Positions 20,062 through 29,203 of a DNA stretch of 64,000 nucleotides are shown here, one piece after another (position 1 is the stretch's first letter; each line of letters begins with the position of its first letter). The notes under the pieces were generated by a model, which did not search any database, had not been told where the DNA came from, and saw nothing but the letters and a program-made list of their open reading frames with translations. The translations under genes and the position numbers were made by a program. This DNA is from Lysobacteraceae bacterium NML93-0793 (GTDB lineage: Bacteria; Pseudomonadota; Gammaproteobacteria; Xanthomonadales; Xanthomonadaceae). The stretch lies in the NCBI GenBank assembly GCA_002324875.1, contig NTJG01000013.1, forward strand, positions 1-64,000. The letters run 5' to 3'.

Positions 20062-20565
20062 TCACGGCCGGAAGATGGTGTCGATGACGGCCTGGGCCGT
20101 CGGATTGGCGGGGTCGTCCACGCGGAAGGTGGTCACCTGGTAGATCGGGTTCGGGTCTTCGTTGATCGGCCCGCCCAGATCGAGCGTGGAATTGCCCGAG
20201 ATGCACGGTCCGATCAGACGCGTGTTGATCGCCGAGGTCTGGCCGAGCGTGCGCGCGGCCGCCCAGTCGCCCGGGTCGAAGCCCGTGTCACAGGATTGGA
20301 TGTCGCCGGCGGCCACGGTGTTGCAGCCCGCCGTGACCGTGCGGTTGATCATGTCCTCGAGCGAGCACTCGGCACTGCGTGCAAGCGCCTCGCTTTCCTG
20401 GAACGCGAGGTTGACCGCGCGGTAGTTGGAGGACATGCGCTCCTGCAGGCCTGCCACCTGCATTCCCACGATGCCCAGCAGAGCCAGCAGAACCAGCATG
20501 ATCAGCGCGATGTAGAGCACCGCGCCGCGCTGACCGCGCCTGTCCGGCGAATGACGTCGGGTCAT
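20062..20565 (-). CDS. pilX: Minor pilin PilX
   Basis: A 167-residue PilX-type minor pilin. The N-terminus has QRG followed by AVLYIALIMLVLLALLGIVG. As usual for PilX, Glu5 is absent and the helix is very hydrophobic. Cysteines at CSLEDMI, GCNTV, SCDTG and PCISG may form disulfides. Two in-frame ATGs exist. The one at 20565 is chosen because GGA lies 7 nt upstream and it begins 1 nt after the pilW stop; the one at 20577 lacks a ribosome-binding site. It works in the minor-pilin complex that initiates pili together with PilV, PilW and PilY1. Confidence 0.9.
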   Translation of the reverse strand: MTRRHSPDRRGQRGAVLYIALIMLVLLALLGIVGMQVAGLQERMSSNYRAVNLAFQESEALARSAECSLEDMINRTVTAGCNTVAAGDIQSCDTGFDPGDWAAARTLGQTSAINTRLIGPCISGNSTLDLGGPINEDPNPIYQVTTFRVDDPANPTAQAVIDTIFRP

Positions 20566-20566
20566 C

Positions 20567-21703
20567 TCAGTTTCCATAGAGTCGGTTGCGCAGCGCGATC
20601 GTGCTTTCGTAGCCGAAGCGATACCGGGTGTCGTCCACGTCCTCGGGCGTGAACGCCACGCCGAGCACCGAGCGTCCGGCTCCGGCCTGCTCGGCCGTCG
20701 CGCGGTTGGGACTGCTGGCCAGCACGCCCAGCCGCACCGCGCCCACGGCGCGCCATCGGGGTTCGGTATCGAGCATCGCCGACGGACGCACGAAGCCGCC
20801 GATGTATCCGCTCGGCTGATCGGCCGGCATGGTCCCGGCGTTACGGTCCAGCCCCAGCTGCACCTGGATGCTTTCGATGCCCTCGACCAGTTCCTCGGCA
20901 GCGCCATAGACCCCGTTGGCTCCCGAACGCGCGCGCATCAGTGCACGTTCGCCCGAGGCGCCGGTGCCCACGAAGTACACCACCGACTCCAGCCTGTAGA
21001 GCATCGTCTGGCCCTGGGGCTGGGGCGTATACCGCTCGAGCACGGTGTTGACCGTCACCGTGCCGGCCGCCGGGTTGGTGGCGGCGGGCAGGAAATAGTC
21101 GACGAAGCTGCAGTCGGCCAGACCGAACATGGCCGGCGCCGCGACACCGTCGCGCGTGAGCGCCGCCCAGCGCGCAGGCGGAATCTCGATGGTGGATGTC
21201 GCGCCTGCGACGACGATCCGGTCGACCGGCGCGCCTTCACTGGCCAGGAAACGCAGTTGCAGCACATCGCTGCCTGCACTCGGGTTCAGGGCCGCGACTG
21301 ACGCGGGCAAGGCCGGGGTCCACTCGGCCGCGGCCGTCCCGAGGTTCATCGTCGTTGCCGAGCTTTTCGTGGCCTCGTAGGCCTGGATGCCGAGCGGGAA
21401 ATTGACGCCGGAACCCGCGGTGCCTGCTGGAATGGTGTTCCGCCATGCGCCTGCATTCTGCAGATGGGCCTGGTCGTTGACGCAGCCCATGTGCCCGACC
21501 ATGCGCAGATCGCGCTGGATGAAATCGATCGCGAACCGTCCGTTTTCCTGGACGCGCGAGATGCCCTCCGACAGCTGATAGGCCGTCCGCGACGCCGAAA
21601 AAACACGCACGAGGCCGAGCATCAGGAATGCGCCGATCGCAAGCGCGATCATCAGCTCGATCAACGAAACACCGCGAACACGAGCGGGATTGGGCACTCT
21701 CAC
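20567..21703 (-). CDS. pilW: Minor pilin PilW
   Basis: A 378-residue PilW-type minor pilin. The prepilin signal is VRG followed by VSLIELMIALAIGAFLMLGLV, with Glu5. PilW is the largest minor pilin, and the length fits. The start is GTG at 21703, overlapping the pilV stop as GTGA; a second GTG two codons later is possible. The long globular domain carries only two cysteines (in MGCVND and LADCSF). It is in the middle of the fimT-pilV-pilW-pilX-pilY1-pilE operon, so coupled translation should keep subunit ratios fixed. Confidence 0.92.
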   Translation of the reverse strand: MRVPNPARVRGVSLIELMIALAIGAFLMLGLVRVFSASRTAYQLSEGISRVQENGRFAIDFIQRDLRMVGHMGCVNDQAHLQNAGAWRNTIPAGTAGSGVNFPLGIQAYEATKSSATTMNLGTAAAEWTPALPASVAALNPSAGSDVLQLRFLASEGAPVDRIVVAGATSTIEIPPARWAALTRDGVAAPAMFGLADCSFVDYFLPAATNPAAGTVTVNTVLERYTPQPQGQTMLYRLESVVYFVGTGASGERALMRARSGANGVYGAAEELVEGIESIQVQLGLDRNAGTMPADQPSGYIGGFVRPSAMLDTEPRWRAVGAVRLGVLASSPNRATAEQAGAGRSVLGVAFTPEDVDDTRYRFGYESTIALRNRLYGN

Positions 21704-22149
21704 AGCTGGGTCCTCGCTTGGAATTCGGTCTCGGCTTCGTTACCACCGCGCTCGCCCCAGCCCAGCGTGACAGTGGCCACACCGGAGGCGTTGTAGGTCA
21801 CGGTGGCGCGGGCCGAGGACCCCAGCGCGTTGAACACCTGGCAGCGCCATGTGGCGATGCCCTGTTCGACCGTGGTGCCGGCGGGCGCGTCACATGCGGC
21901 GACCGACAGCGTGTTGGCGGCGAATCCGGCATTGGCGTAATCGGCCGCCGACAGGCGGTTGGTCCGCATCTGGTCGAGCAGGCTGTAGGCGAGGTTGGTC
22001 GCCAGCGTGCGGTTGTTGGCGCTCTGGGTGTAGCGCAGGTTCGTGGTCTGCAGCAGGGCGAAGCCGAGCAGACCGATCGCGAGCACGACGATGGCGATCA
22101 GCACCTCGATCATCGAGAAGCCGCCCTGCCTGGAACGGCGCAGCTTCAT
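21700..22149 (-). CDS. pilV: Minor pilin PilV
   Basis: A 149-residue PilV-type minor pilin starting MKLRRSRQGG then FSMIEVLIAIVVLAIGLLGFALL, with a prepilin peptidase site after GG and Glu5. The short tract LAYSLLDQMRTNRLSAADY after the helix is typical of PilV. ATG 22149 overlaps the fimT stop as ATGA; a TTG two codons earlier is less likely. Its own stop overlaps the pilW GTG. It is part of the pilus-initiation complex. Confidence 0.92.
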   Translation of the reverse strand: MKLRRSRQGGFSMIEVLIAIVVLAIGLLGFALLQTTNLRYTQSANNRTLATNLAYSLLDQMRTNRLSAADYANAGFAANTLSVAACDAPAGTTVEQGIATWRCQVFNALGSSARATVTYNASGVATVTLGWGERGGNEAETEFQARTQL

Positions 22150-22673
22150 GGGCAATCTCCGCGCACGATGGACGCGCCACCCGTGGGCCGGACGGTGAAC
22201 GTGCGCACGAGTGGCGCCCCGGCCGGACAGGTGGACGAGGCCAGGGTCAAGGCGCGCTGGCCGCCGATGAGGAAACCGCGCTGATCGAAGCGGAAACTGG
22301 TATTCGCCGCCCCGGCGGGCGTGGTGATCGCCACGCCCGGCTTGGCCTGCGAGTAGCGCACGACCCGGTCACCGTCTGCCACGACGGGCTGGGCACCCTG
22401 CCCGTCGATGTTGATCCAGACGATCCAGCCCTGATCCCAGGCCGTGCCGGTGCAGGTGGTGCCATTCGTACTTGAGCACACCTGCGCACCCCCGGGGCTG
22501 CGCAGCGCCTCGGAGCGCGCGAGCGCGAACGAGGCCAGCAGTTCGTTGGTGGTGGTGGACACCCGGTTCGAGCGCATCGTCGCCTCGAAGCTCGGGAAGG
22601 CGATGGCCGCCAGGATCGCGACAATCGCGACCACGACCATCAACTCCACCATCGTGAATCCCCTCGCTCGCAT
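22146..22673 (-). CDS. fimT: Minor pilin FimT/GspH family, first gene of the pil operon
   Basis: A 175-residue pseudopilin beginning MRARG followed by FTMVELMVVVAIVAILAAIAFPSF. FimT-family pilins in related bacteria bind DNA and help natural transformation, while others only assist pilus assembly. Cysteines in QVCSST, TTCTG, SSTCPAG and GDCP suggest disulfides. It opens an operon of six genes joined by 4-bp overlaps or gaps of at most 12 nt. The promoter should lie in the 134 nt before it, where a hairpin also sits. Confidence 0.9.
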   Translation of the reverse strand: MRARGFTMVELMVVVAIVAILAAIAFPSFEATMRSNRVSTTTNELLASFALARSEALRSPGGAQVCSSTNGTTCTGTAWDQGWIVWINIDGQGAQPVVADGDRVVRYSQAKPGVAITTPAGAANTSFRFDQRGFLIGGQRALTLASSTCPAGAPLVRTFTVRPTGGASIVRGDCP

Positions 22674-22731
22674 GCCGTCCCCGCGTGCCGCCGGTACACC
22701 CGGCGATCCCCAGCACGCAGTCTAGTCAGCG

Positions 22732-22760
22732 CCGTCCGTCGTTCAAGCGGCGACGGACGG
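22732..22760 (-). terminator. Hairpin between ppnN and fimT
   Basis: A 10-bp inverted repeat (ccgtccgtcg / cgacggacgg) with a 9-nt loop sits 48 nt after the ppnN stop. No T-run follows on the minus strand, so it may be a weak or Rho-assisted terminator. Confidence 0.4.
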
Positions 22761-22807
22761 ACGGTCGGAAGCGGACGATGAGCGCGAGGCCCGCCGGGCG
22801 GGTCGCC

Positions 22808-24196
22808 TCAGGCCACCACTTCGTAACAGGGCTTGTAGTCCCCGGCGATCTTCATGCGGCGCTGCTCGACGAAGGCACGCAGCAGCGCGTCGAGGGATTG
22901 CATGATGTCGCGGTCGCCGTTGATGCGGAACGGGCCGAACTGCTCCACGCGGCGCAGGCCGTCCTCCTTGACGTTGCCGGCGACGATGCCGGAAAACGCG
23001 CGGCGCAGGTCGGCGGCCAGTTCGTGCGGCTTGCGGCCGTGGTGCAGGTCGAGCGCCGCCATCGCCTCGTGGGTGGGCACGAAGGGGCGTTGAAGGTCCA
23101 GCGGGATCGTCATCGACCAGTTGAAGTAGAACGAATCCTTGTGCGCGACCCGGTACTCCTTGACCTTGCGGATGCCGGCCGACATCCGTCGGGCCACGGC
23201 CTCCGGATCCGCCACGATGATCTCGTAGCGGGACGCGGCCTCGTCGCCGAGCGTGAGCCGGATGAACTGGTCGATCTGCTCGAAATACGGCGCCGATGCG
23301 GTCGGGCCGGTCAGGATGAACGGGAACGGGATGTCCCGGTTTTCCTCCTGCAACAGCAGGCCCAGCAGGTAGAGGATTTCTTCCGCCGTGCCCACGCCGC
23401 CGGGAAACACGATGATGCCGTGGCCGAGCCGCACGAACGATTCGAGACGCTTCTCGATGTCCGGCATGATCACCAGCTGGTTGACGATCGGGTTCGGCGA
23501 TTCGGCCGCGATGATGCCCGGTTCGGTGATGCCGATGTAACGCGCCGGGTACTGGCGCTGCTTGGCATGGGCCACGTTCGCGCCCTTCATCGGCCCTTTC
23601 ATCGCGCCCGGGCCGCAGCCGGTGCAGATGTCCATGCCGCGCAGGCCCAGCTCGTAGCCGACCAACTTGGTGTAGTCGTACTCGCCGCGGTTGATCGAGT
23701 GGCCGCCCCAGCACACAACGAGATTCGGGTCGCCCGGCTGCAGCAGGCGCGCATTGCGCAGCAGGCCGAAGACCGCATTGGTGATGCCGGGGGACGTCTC
23801 GAGGTCGGTGGCGTACTCGGGGCCGAGCTCGATCGCGGTGTAGGCGAGATCACGAACGACCGCGAACAGCAGCTCGGCGACGCCGCGGATGATCTGGCCG
23901 TCTACGAACGCCATCGCAGGCGCGTTGGCCAGCTCGATCCGGATGCCGCGGTCCTGCTGCAGCACCTGGATGTCGAAATCGGGGTACAGCTCCTGCGCCG
24001 CGCGCGGATCGTCGGATGCACTTCCGCTGGTCAGCACCGCCAGCGCGCAGCGGCGCAGCAGATCGTGCATGCCGCCGCTGGAGGCATCCTTCAGCCGTGC
24101 CACTTCCTCGCGCGAGAGGATGTCCAGCCCGCCGCGCGGGTAGACGTAGGCATTCACTGTGGGCAGCGCCGTCGCCGCTCCGCTCTCGTTGCTCAT
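22808..24196 (-). CDS. ppnN: Nucleotide 5'-monophosphate nucleosidase PpnN (LOG family)
   Basis: A 462-residue YgdH/PpnN protein, which cleaves the N-glycosidic bond of purine and pyrimidine monophosphates to give base plus ribose-5-phosphate. In E. coli it is stimulated by (p)ppGpp. The LOG-family motifs are present: GPGAMKGPMKGA and the PGGVGTAEE phosphate-binding loop. Long N- and C-terminal extensions distinguish PpnN from the short cytokinin-type LOG proteins. ATG 24196 (MSNESG) is chosen because aagaacagg precedes it; an upstream ATG would add 12 mostly basic residues. It stands alone, followed by a hairpin. Confidence 0.93.
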   Translation of the reverse strand: MSNESGAATALPTVNAYVYPRGGLDILSREEVARLKDASSGGMHDLLRRCALAVLTSGSASDDPRAAQELYPDFDIQVLQQDRGIRIELANAPAMAFVDGQIIRGVAELLFAVVRDLAYTAIELGPEYATDLETSPGITNAVFGLLRNARLLQPGDPNLVVCWGGHSINRGEYDYTKLVGYELGLRGMDICTGCGPGAMKGPMKGANVAHAKQRQYPARYIGITEPGIIAAESPNPIVNQLVIMPDIEKRLESFVRLGHGIIVFPGGVGTAEEILYLLGLLLQEENRDIPFPFILTGPTASAPYFEQIDQFIRLTLGDEAASRYEIIVADPEAVARRMSAGIRKVKEYRVAHKDSFYFNWSMTIPLDLQRPFVPTHEAMAALDLHHGRKPHELAADLRRAFSGIVAGNVKEDGLRRVEQFGPFRINGDRDIMQSLDALLRAFVEQRRMKIAGDYKPCYEVVA

Positions 24197-24257
24197 CCTG
24201 TTCTTCTTCTGCTGTTTTCGTAGGTGCGGCACTGTAGCGCAGCCGTCCGCACAAACG

Positions 24258-24285
24258 GAAACGGCCGGGTTGCCCCGGCCGTTTC
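24258..24285 (-). terminator. Terminator of the Oar-like receptor gene
   Basis: A 12-bp stem (gaaacggccggg / cccggccgtttc) with a 4-nt loop sits about 25 nt past the receptor stop. The minus strand continues into cgtttgtg. Confidence 0.8.
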
Positions 24286-24309
24286 GCGTGTCACGTGTCC
24301 GATCCGGGA

Positions 24310-27300
24310 TCAGAACTTGTAGCGGAAGCTGAGCTGCGCAGCCCAGCGCGAGACGCCGCGATCATCGTAGATATTCGCCGCGTCCGGCGTATTGAAGCGG
24401 TAGACGTACTTGCCGTCCGGCCCGATACCACCGTATTCGACGATGCCCTTCATCGCCGGGAAGCCGACTTCCTCGATGCGGCCCCAGTCCTTGTTGATCA
24501 GGTTGCCGACGTTGAGGATGTCCAGCGCGACTTCAGCCTTGTTGCCGTTGAAGAAGCCCGGGAATTCCTGCGAGATGCGAATGTCGAACTGGTTGACCCA
24601 CGGATTGCGCGCGGCATTGCGGCCGGCGATCTGGCCCTTGTGCGAACGCAGGTACTCGTCGCCATCGACGTACGCCCAGAACGCCGCCTCTTCCGCCGCC
24701 GAGCCGAAGTGGACGTCGCCGGGGCCGGTGGGGATGTAGAGCAGATCGTTGAGGCGGCCGTCGCCGTTGGCGTCGTTGTCGAAGGTGTAGCTGAACGGAC
24801 GACCCGAACGGCCTTCGTAGAACATCGCGATCGACGTGTTGTTGTCACCGAAGAACGCACGGCGCCAGCTCAGTGCGGCCGAGAAACGGTCGCGGATCTC
24901 GTAGTTCGAACGCGACGCCACGGCCTCGTTCGCCTGGAACACCGCGGTGTTGCCCAGCTGCGAACCGGAGGTCGAGCTGGTCAGCGCGCTGACTTCGGTG
25001 GCATAGGTGTAGGTATACGCCAGCTGCCACGACCAGTCGCTGTCGTTGAAGGGCTTGTTGAGCGCAAACGTGTACTGCTGGCTCTCACCTTCGTCGGTCG
25101 GACGCGCAATGATCACGTTGGTGAAGTCGCGGTCGCGAAGAGAACGGGTGTCAACCAGGGTTGCATATGTCGGTCGGCCTTGCGCATCAGCACCCGTCAC
25201 ACGGGAACAACCCGCAGCCACACCCGCAGCGCTGGCAATCGGCGTGCCGTTGACTCCAAAACAGGACCTGTTGTAGCCGGCAGCGTTGTAGTAAAGCGCG
25301 CGGCCATCCTGGCCCGTACGCGTGGCGTCGCCGAGATTGAGTTCCTGGTAATAGATCGCTTCCTTGACCTGGGTCCAGACGCCCTCGGCCGACGCGACCA
25401 CGCCCCACCACGGCAGCTCGGTGTCGAATGCAAGGTTGGCCTTCCAGACAGCCGGCTGACCGAGATCCGGATCGATGAAGTCGATCGCTTCGGCGCCACT
25501 GTTCGCCGTCGTCGGCGGGCACGGGCGACCATTCTGGCTCACGAGTGCGCACTGGGCCGCCGGATCCGCGTTGAACCCGCTGAAACCGTTGGAGAAAAGG
25601 TAGTCGACGTACGCGTCACGACCATAGTTCGAGAAGCCGTTCGACAGCCACACGCTCGCGGCCGCACCCTGGAACAGGCCGACGCCGCCGCGCAGCTGGG
25701 TGGGACGATCACTGTCGAAGGTGTAGTTGAAGCCGGCGCGCGGCTGGAACAGCCCGTTGCCGTCGATCGTCTGGCTGTTGTCGAAGCCGAACTGCTCGAA
25801 CGCACGCGGGTTGTAGAACGGCGAACCACTGACGCGCGGCTCGTCGTAGCGCACCCCGAGGTTCAGGGTCAGGTTGTAGTTGATCGCCCACGAATCCTGC
25901 AGGAACAGGCCGACGTTCTTCAGACCGAAGACGGCCGCCATGTTGTCGCGCACGCCGTCACGCGGATAGAAGAGCTGATATCGGCTGGCGTTGCCCGCCT
26001 GGAAGGCGTCGATGCTGTCGAAGGTGTAGACGCCATTGAGGCGGCGACCGTACAGGTTGTAGATGTCGTTGTCTTCGTAGTCGAAGCCGAACTTCACGGT
26101 GTGATCACCGAGGAACAGGTTCCCGGCGAAGAAGCCGTTCCAGGTCTTGGTGCCGACCGCGTTGACGTGGGTGTTCTCTTCCGTGCCCAGGTTCAGCGTG
26201 TTGTTGCCGATGCGGACCGAGATCGCCGGCAGATCGGCCAGCGGCACGCGCGGCACGAAGTAGTCGCGGTAGGAGACCTTCATCTCGGTCGAGAAGATGT
26301 CGCTCCAGTCGCTGAAGAGCTGCGCGGTCGACGTCTCGACTTCGTAGTTCTTGATGTAGTGGTACGTGTTGAGCGCGAGCGAGGTGTTGCCGAAGCCCTG
26401 CAGATACGCCTGGTTCTGTTCCGACTTCGCATAGCGGAAGCTCGCGCGATGGTTGTCGTTGATGTTCCAGTCGATCTTCAGTCCGTACTCCTCGGACTCG
26501 GTATCGAGCGCAGGAAGCGCCAGCGAGCCCGCATCGAAGCCCCAGGTGTTGCGGGCGATCCCGATGACGCGATCGATGTCGCCTTGCGAGATACCGACGA
26601 TATTGCTGGCGCCCGAACCGGTGGGACCGAAGCTGGAGTTGCCGATGAACAGCTCCTTGCCGGTGTACTTCTCGTAGTTGGCGAAGAAGAACAGGCGGTC
26701 CTTGATGATCGGGCCGCCGAACGTCAGGCCGTAGGTGGTCTCGTTGTCGAACAGCACCGGACGGATGTCGTTCTGGTTCTTGCCGGACCAGTCGTTGTCG
26801 CGGTAGATGCCGTAGACCGTGCCGCTGAAGTTGTTGGTACCGGACTTGGTGACCGCGTTGATCACGCCGCCGACGCCGCCGGTGATCGTGACATCGTAGT
26901 TGGCGACGTCCACGGCGATCTCGTCGATGGTGTCCATCGAGAACGGCTGACGCGGGGCGGCCAGACCGTTGGACTCCAGGCCGAAGGTGTCACCGCTGTT
27001 GATGCCGTCGACGCGGATCGCGTTGTAACGCGGGTTCTGGCCACCGATCGAGATCTCGTTGCGGGCCTTGTCGGTCTGCGAGACGCGCGGATCGAGGCGC
27101 GCGAAATCCTGGAGCGTGCGGCTGATCGACGGCAGTGCCTCGATCTCGGCGCTGGTGACGTTGGTGCCGGTGCCCATCTTGTTCGCGCTGAAGATCTCCG
27201 AACCACCGCCGATCGCCGTCGCGGTGACCGTCTGCAGCGTGGTCATGTCACCCGTCAGCGCCGTGTTGACGGTGTTGACCTGGTTGAGGTTCAGATACAC

Positions 27301-27597
27301 GTTGTCCTCGGTGCGCGTACCCTCGCCCGCCTTGGTGACCGTGATGGTGTACGGGCCACCCACGCGCAGGCCGCGGGCGTTGTAGCGGCCGCTGGCATCG
27401 GTGGTGGCGCGGCTGACCGTGCCCGACTCGGTGTGGACGATGGTGACTTCGGCGCCCGCGACGGGCTGGCCCCCTGCGCCGGTGACCTGGCCGCCGACAC
27501 CGGCGGAGGTGCTCTGCGCGAACGCGGGGGCAGCGGCGAGTGCGACGATCAGGCCGAGCGACAGCTTGGAAAGTCGGGCGCGGTGCATGTGAGTCAT
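24310..27597 (-). CDS. Oar-like TonB-dependent receptor with CarboxypepD-regulatory N-domain
   Basis: A 1095-residue outer-membrane protein. A signal peptide is followed by a carboxypeptidase-regulatory-like Ig fold (about residues 30-110; GGQPVAGAEVTIVHTESG). Next come a plug containing ALPSISRTLQDFARLDPRV and VGGVINAVTKSGTN, and a barrel ending AQLSFRYKF. This layout is that of the Oar family, named after a Myxococcus protein needed for development and since linked to protease-dependent peptide uptake and protein export. ATG 27597 has gaggc 8-12 nt upstream; a second ATG three codons on is possible. It is monocistronic, with a terminator behind it and paired GGTTAACA repeats before it. The ligand is unknown. 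Confidence 0.92.
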   Translation of the reverse strand: MTHMHRARLSKLSLGLIVALAAAPAFAQSTSAGVGGQVTGAGGQPVAGAEVTIVHTESGTVSRATTDASGRYNARGLRVGGPYTITVTKAGEGTRTEDNVYLNLNQVNTVNTALTGDMTTLQTVTATAIGGGSEIFSANKMGTGTNVTSAEIEALPSISRTLQDFARLDPRVSQTDKARNEISIGGQNPRYNAIRVDGINSGDTFGLESNGLAAPRQPFSMDTIDEIAVDVANYDVTITGGVGGVINAVTKSGTNNFSGTVYGIYRDNDWSGKNQNDIRPVLFDNETTYGLTFGGPIIKDRLFFFANYEKYTGKELFIGNSSFGPTGSGASNIVGISQGDIDRVIGIARNTWGFDAGSLALPALDTESEEYGLKIDWNINDNHRASFRYAKSEQNQAYLQGFGNTSLALNTYHYIKNYEVETSTAQLFSDWSDIFSTEMKVSYRDYFVPRVPLADLPAISVRIGNNTLNLGTEENTHVNAVGTKTWNGFFAGNLFLGDHTVKFGFDYEDNDIYNLYGRRLNGVYTFDSIDAFQAGNASRYQLFYPRDGVRDNMAAVFGLKNVGLFLQDSWAINYNLTLNLGVRYDEPRVSGSPFYNPRAFEQFGFDNSQTIDGNGLFQPRAGFNYTFDSDRPTQLRGGVGLFQGAAASVWLSNGFSNYGRDAYVDYLFSNGFSGFNADPAAQCALVSQNGRPCPPTTANSGAEAIDFIDPDLGQPAVWKANLAFDTELPWWGVVASAEGVWTQVKEAIYYQELNLGDATRTGQDGRALYYNAAGYNRSCFGVNGTPIASAAGVAAGCSRVTGADAQGRPTYATLVDTRSLRDRDFTNVIIARPTDEGESQQYTFALNKPFNDSDWSWQLAYTYTYATEVSALTSSTSGSQLGNTAVFQANEAVASRSNYEIRDRFSAALSWRRAFFGDNNTSIAMFYEGRSGRPFSYTFDNDANGDGRLNDLLYIPTGPGDVHFGSAAEEAAFWAYVDGDEYLRSHKGQIAGRNAARNPWVNQFDIRISQEFPGFFNGNKAEVALDILNVGNLINKDWGRIEEVGFPAMKGIVEYGGIGPDGKYVYRFNTPDAANIYDDRGVSRWAAQLSFRYKF

Positions 27598-27702
27598 GGG
27601 TGTAAGCCTCGGTGCGTGGAGTGCGTCGACGCCTCGCGGCGAGCGACATTCAGGACGTGGAACGAAAGATGGGCACCCGGCCGGTGGCATGCGGGCGCGC
27701 CG

Positions 27703-27720
27703 GGTTAACAACAGGTTAAC
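27703..27720. promoter_or_regulatory. Direct repeat GGTTAAC spaced by one helical turn
   Basis: ggttaaca at 27703-27710 and ggttaaca at 27714-27721 begin 11 bp apart, about 105 bp before the Oar-like receptor start. The minus strand has a TACCAT hexamer directly upstream of them (27726-27721), so the repeats would lie around the transcription start. Same-face direct repeats suggest a regulator site, which is an inference. Confidence 0.4.
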
Positions 27721-27845
27721 ATGGTAAGCCGCGGAAATGACAGTGCCGTGACATTGGCCATGCTACGCAAGTCACTGAGCTGACTGGCTTTTATCCGTGT
27801 TCGCAGAAGTGGCTGCCAAGTCCTTGTCGCGGCACGGTCATGCGC

Positions 27846-28445
27846 TCAGCCTGCCCCGGCGCCACGCAGGAAACCGACCAGCCCATCGAGCAGCATCTGC
27901 ACCGAGATCGCGACGAGCAGCATGCCCATCAGGCGCTCGATCGCGGTGAGTGCGCGCAGGCCGAGCAGCTTGTAGAGGTACGTCGCCGAGAACAGGATGG
28001 CCGCGGTCGCGCCCCAGGCGATCAGCAGCGCAAGGCTCCATTCGCCGAGGCGATCGGGTTCGTTGCTGCCCATCAGCATCACCGCCGCCATGCCCGACGG
28101 GCCGGCGACGAGCGGAATCGCCATCGGCACGATGAAGGGCTCGCCGTCCGGGATCTCGCCCATCAGGCCGCCCTGCGGCGGAAAGATCATGCGGATGCCG
28201 ATCAGGAACAGCACGATGCCCCCGGCGATCGCAACCGACTCCTGCCGCAGGTGCATGACCTCGAGCGCGTACTTGCCGGCCCACAGGAACGCCATCAGCA
28301 CCAGCAGGGCGATCAGCAGTTCGCGCGCGAGGACGATGCGCTGCCGCTGCGGCGACAGGCGCCGCAACATGCTCAGAAACACCGGGATGTTGCCCAGCGG
28401 GTCGAGGATCAGGAACAGCAGCAGCGCGGCGGACGCGATCGTCAT
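27846..28445 (-). CDS. MarC family integral membrane protein
   Basis: A 199-residue inner-membrane protein of the MarC/YhgN family, with about six hydrophobic helices and family blocks ILDPLGNIPVFLSML and PMAIPLVAGPSGMAAVM. Despite the name, E. coli MarC is not shown to cause antibiotic resistance and the biochemical role of the family is unknown. The start ATG overlaps the SDR stop as ATGA, so it is the third gene of the glutaredoxin-SDR-marC operon. Confidence 0.9.
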   Translation of the reverse strand: MTIASAALLLFLILDPLGNIPVFLSMLRRLSPQRQRIVLARELLIALLVLMAFLWAGKYALEVMHLRQESVAIAGGIVLFLIGIRMIFPPQGGLMGEIPDGEPFIVPMAIPLVAGPSGMAAVMLMGSNEPDRLGEWSLALLIAWGATAAILFSATYLYKLLGLRALTAIERLMGMLLVAISVQMLLDGLVGFLRGAGAG

Positions 28446-29203
28446 GCGGACAGACCGGAAGAAGGCGACCAGATCTGGCCGCGGTGGGCTGCGCCTTCGG
28501 GCGCCAGCAGGGTGATGCAGGCCGCGGCCACATCGCCGGGATCACGCGCGATGCGGTCGTCCTCTTCCACGTGCGCGCGGGCGCGCAGCGACGTGCGCAT
28601 CGGCGGTGGCTGCAGGCCGCTCACCCGCACCGGCGAGCGCGACAGCTCTGCATGCAGCATCCGCACCAGCGCCTCGAGACCTGCCTGGGCCACTCCGTAG
28701 CCGCCCCAGTACGCACCCGAACTGCGGGCGCGATCGTCGATCGCGAACACCACCGCGCTGTCGTCGGCCCGGCGCAGCAAAGGCAGGCAGGCCTGGGTCA
28801 ACCACCAGCGCGCGGTGAGGTTGACGTGCAGCGCGCGTGCGAACGCGGCGGGGTCCGTGTGTTCGAGCGGCGTGAGCCCGGAGAAGTGCGCCGCCACATG
28901 CAGCACGCCGTCGAGCCGACCGAACGCCGCCTCGATGCGTGCGGCCAGATCGGCGTAATCGTCGGGCGACGCACCTTCCAGATCCAGCGGATACAACACC
29001 GGCGCGCCGCCGGCCGCCTGCAGCCGGTCGTGCAACCGGTTGAGCCGGGGCACCTTGCGGCCGAGCAGCACCGGCGTGGCGCCGGCCTGCACACAGGCCA
29101 ATGCGGCCGCTTCGCCGAGCCCTCCGTGCGCGCCGACCACCAGCACGACACGCCCGGCCAGCGGCCCTGCGGCCACCGGGGCTTCCGGCAGCGCCACGCT
29201 CAC
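28442..29203 (-). CDS. SDR-fold protein lacking the catalytic Ser and Lys
   Basis: A 253-residue short-chain dehydrogenase/reductase fold, most like the YciK group. The dinucleotide-binding loop is GAHGGLG (residues 24-30). In normal SDRs the triad is Ser-x12-Tyr-x3-Lys. Here Tyr169 is present, but the Lys position is Gln173 (YGVAQ) and the Ser position is Asp156 (AIDDR). The usual NNAG is also changed to HVAA. Classical hydride transfer is therefore doubtful, and a binding or structural role is possible. The start is GTG overlapping the glutaredoxin stop as GTGA. It is the middle gene of the operon. Confidence 0.82.
   Translation of the reverse strand: MSVALPEAPVAAGPLAGRVVLVVGAHGGLGEAAALACVQAGATPVLLGRKVPRLNRLHDRLQAAGGAPVLYPLDLEGASPDDYADLAARIEAAFGRLDGVLHVAAHFSGLTPLEHTDPAAFARALHVNLTARWWLTQACLPLLRRADDSAVVFAIDDRARSSGAYWGGYGVAQAGLEALVRMLHAELSRSPVRVSGLQPPPMRTSLRARAHVEEDDRIARDPGDVAAACITLLAPEGAAHRGQIWSPSSGLSA

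Noticed and set aside
24295-27708. A 1137-codon plus-strand open frame opposite the Oar-like receptor
   Set aside because: It is a shadow in high-GC DNA: the composition is Val/Arg/Asp-rich with no domain, while the minus strand encodes a complete receptor.
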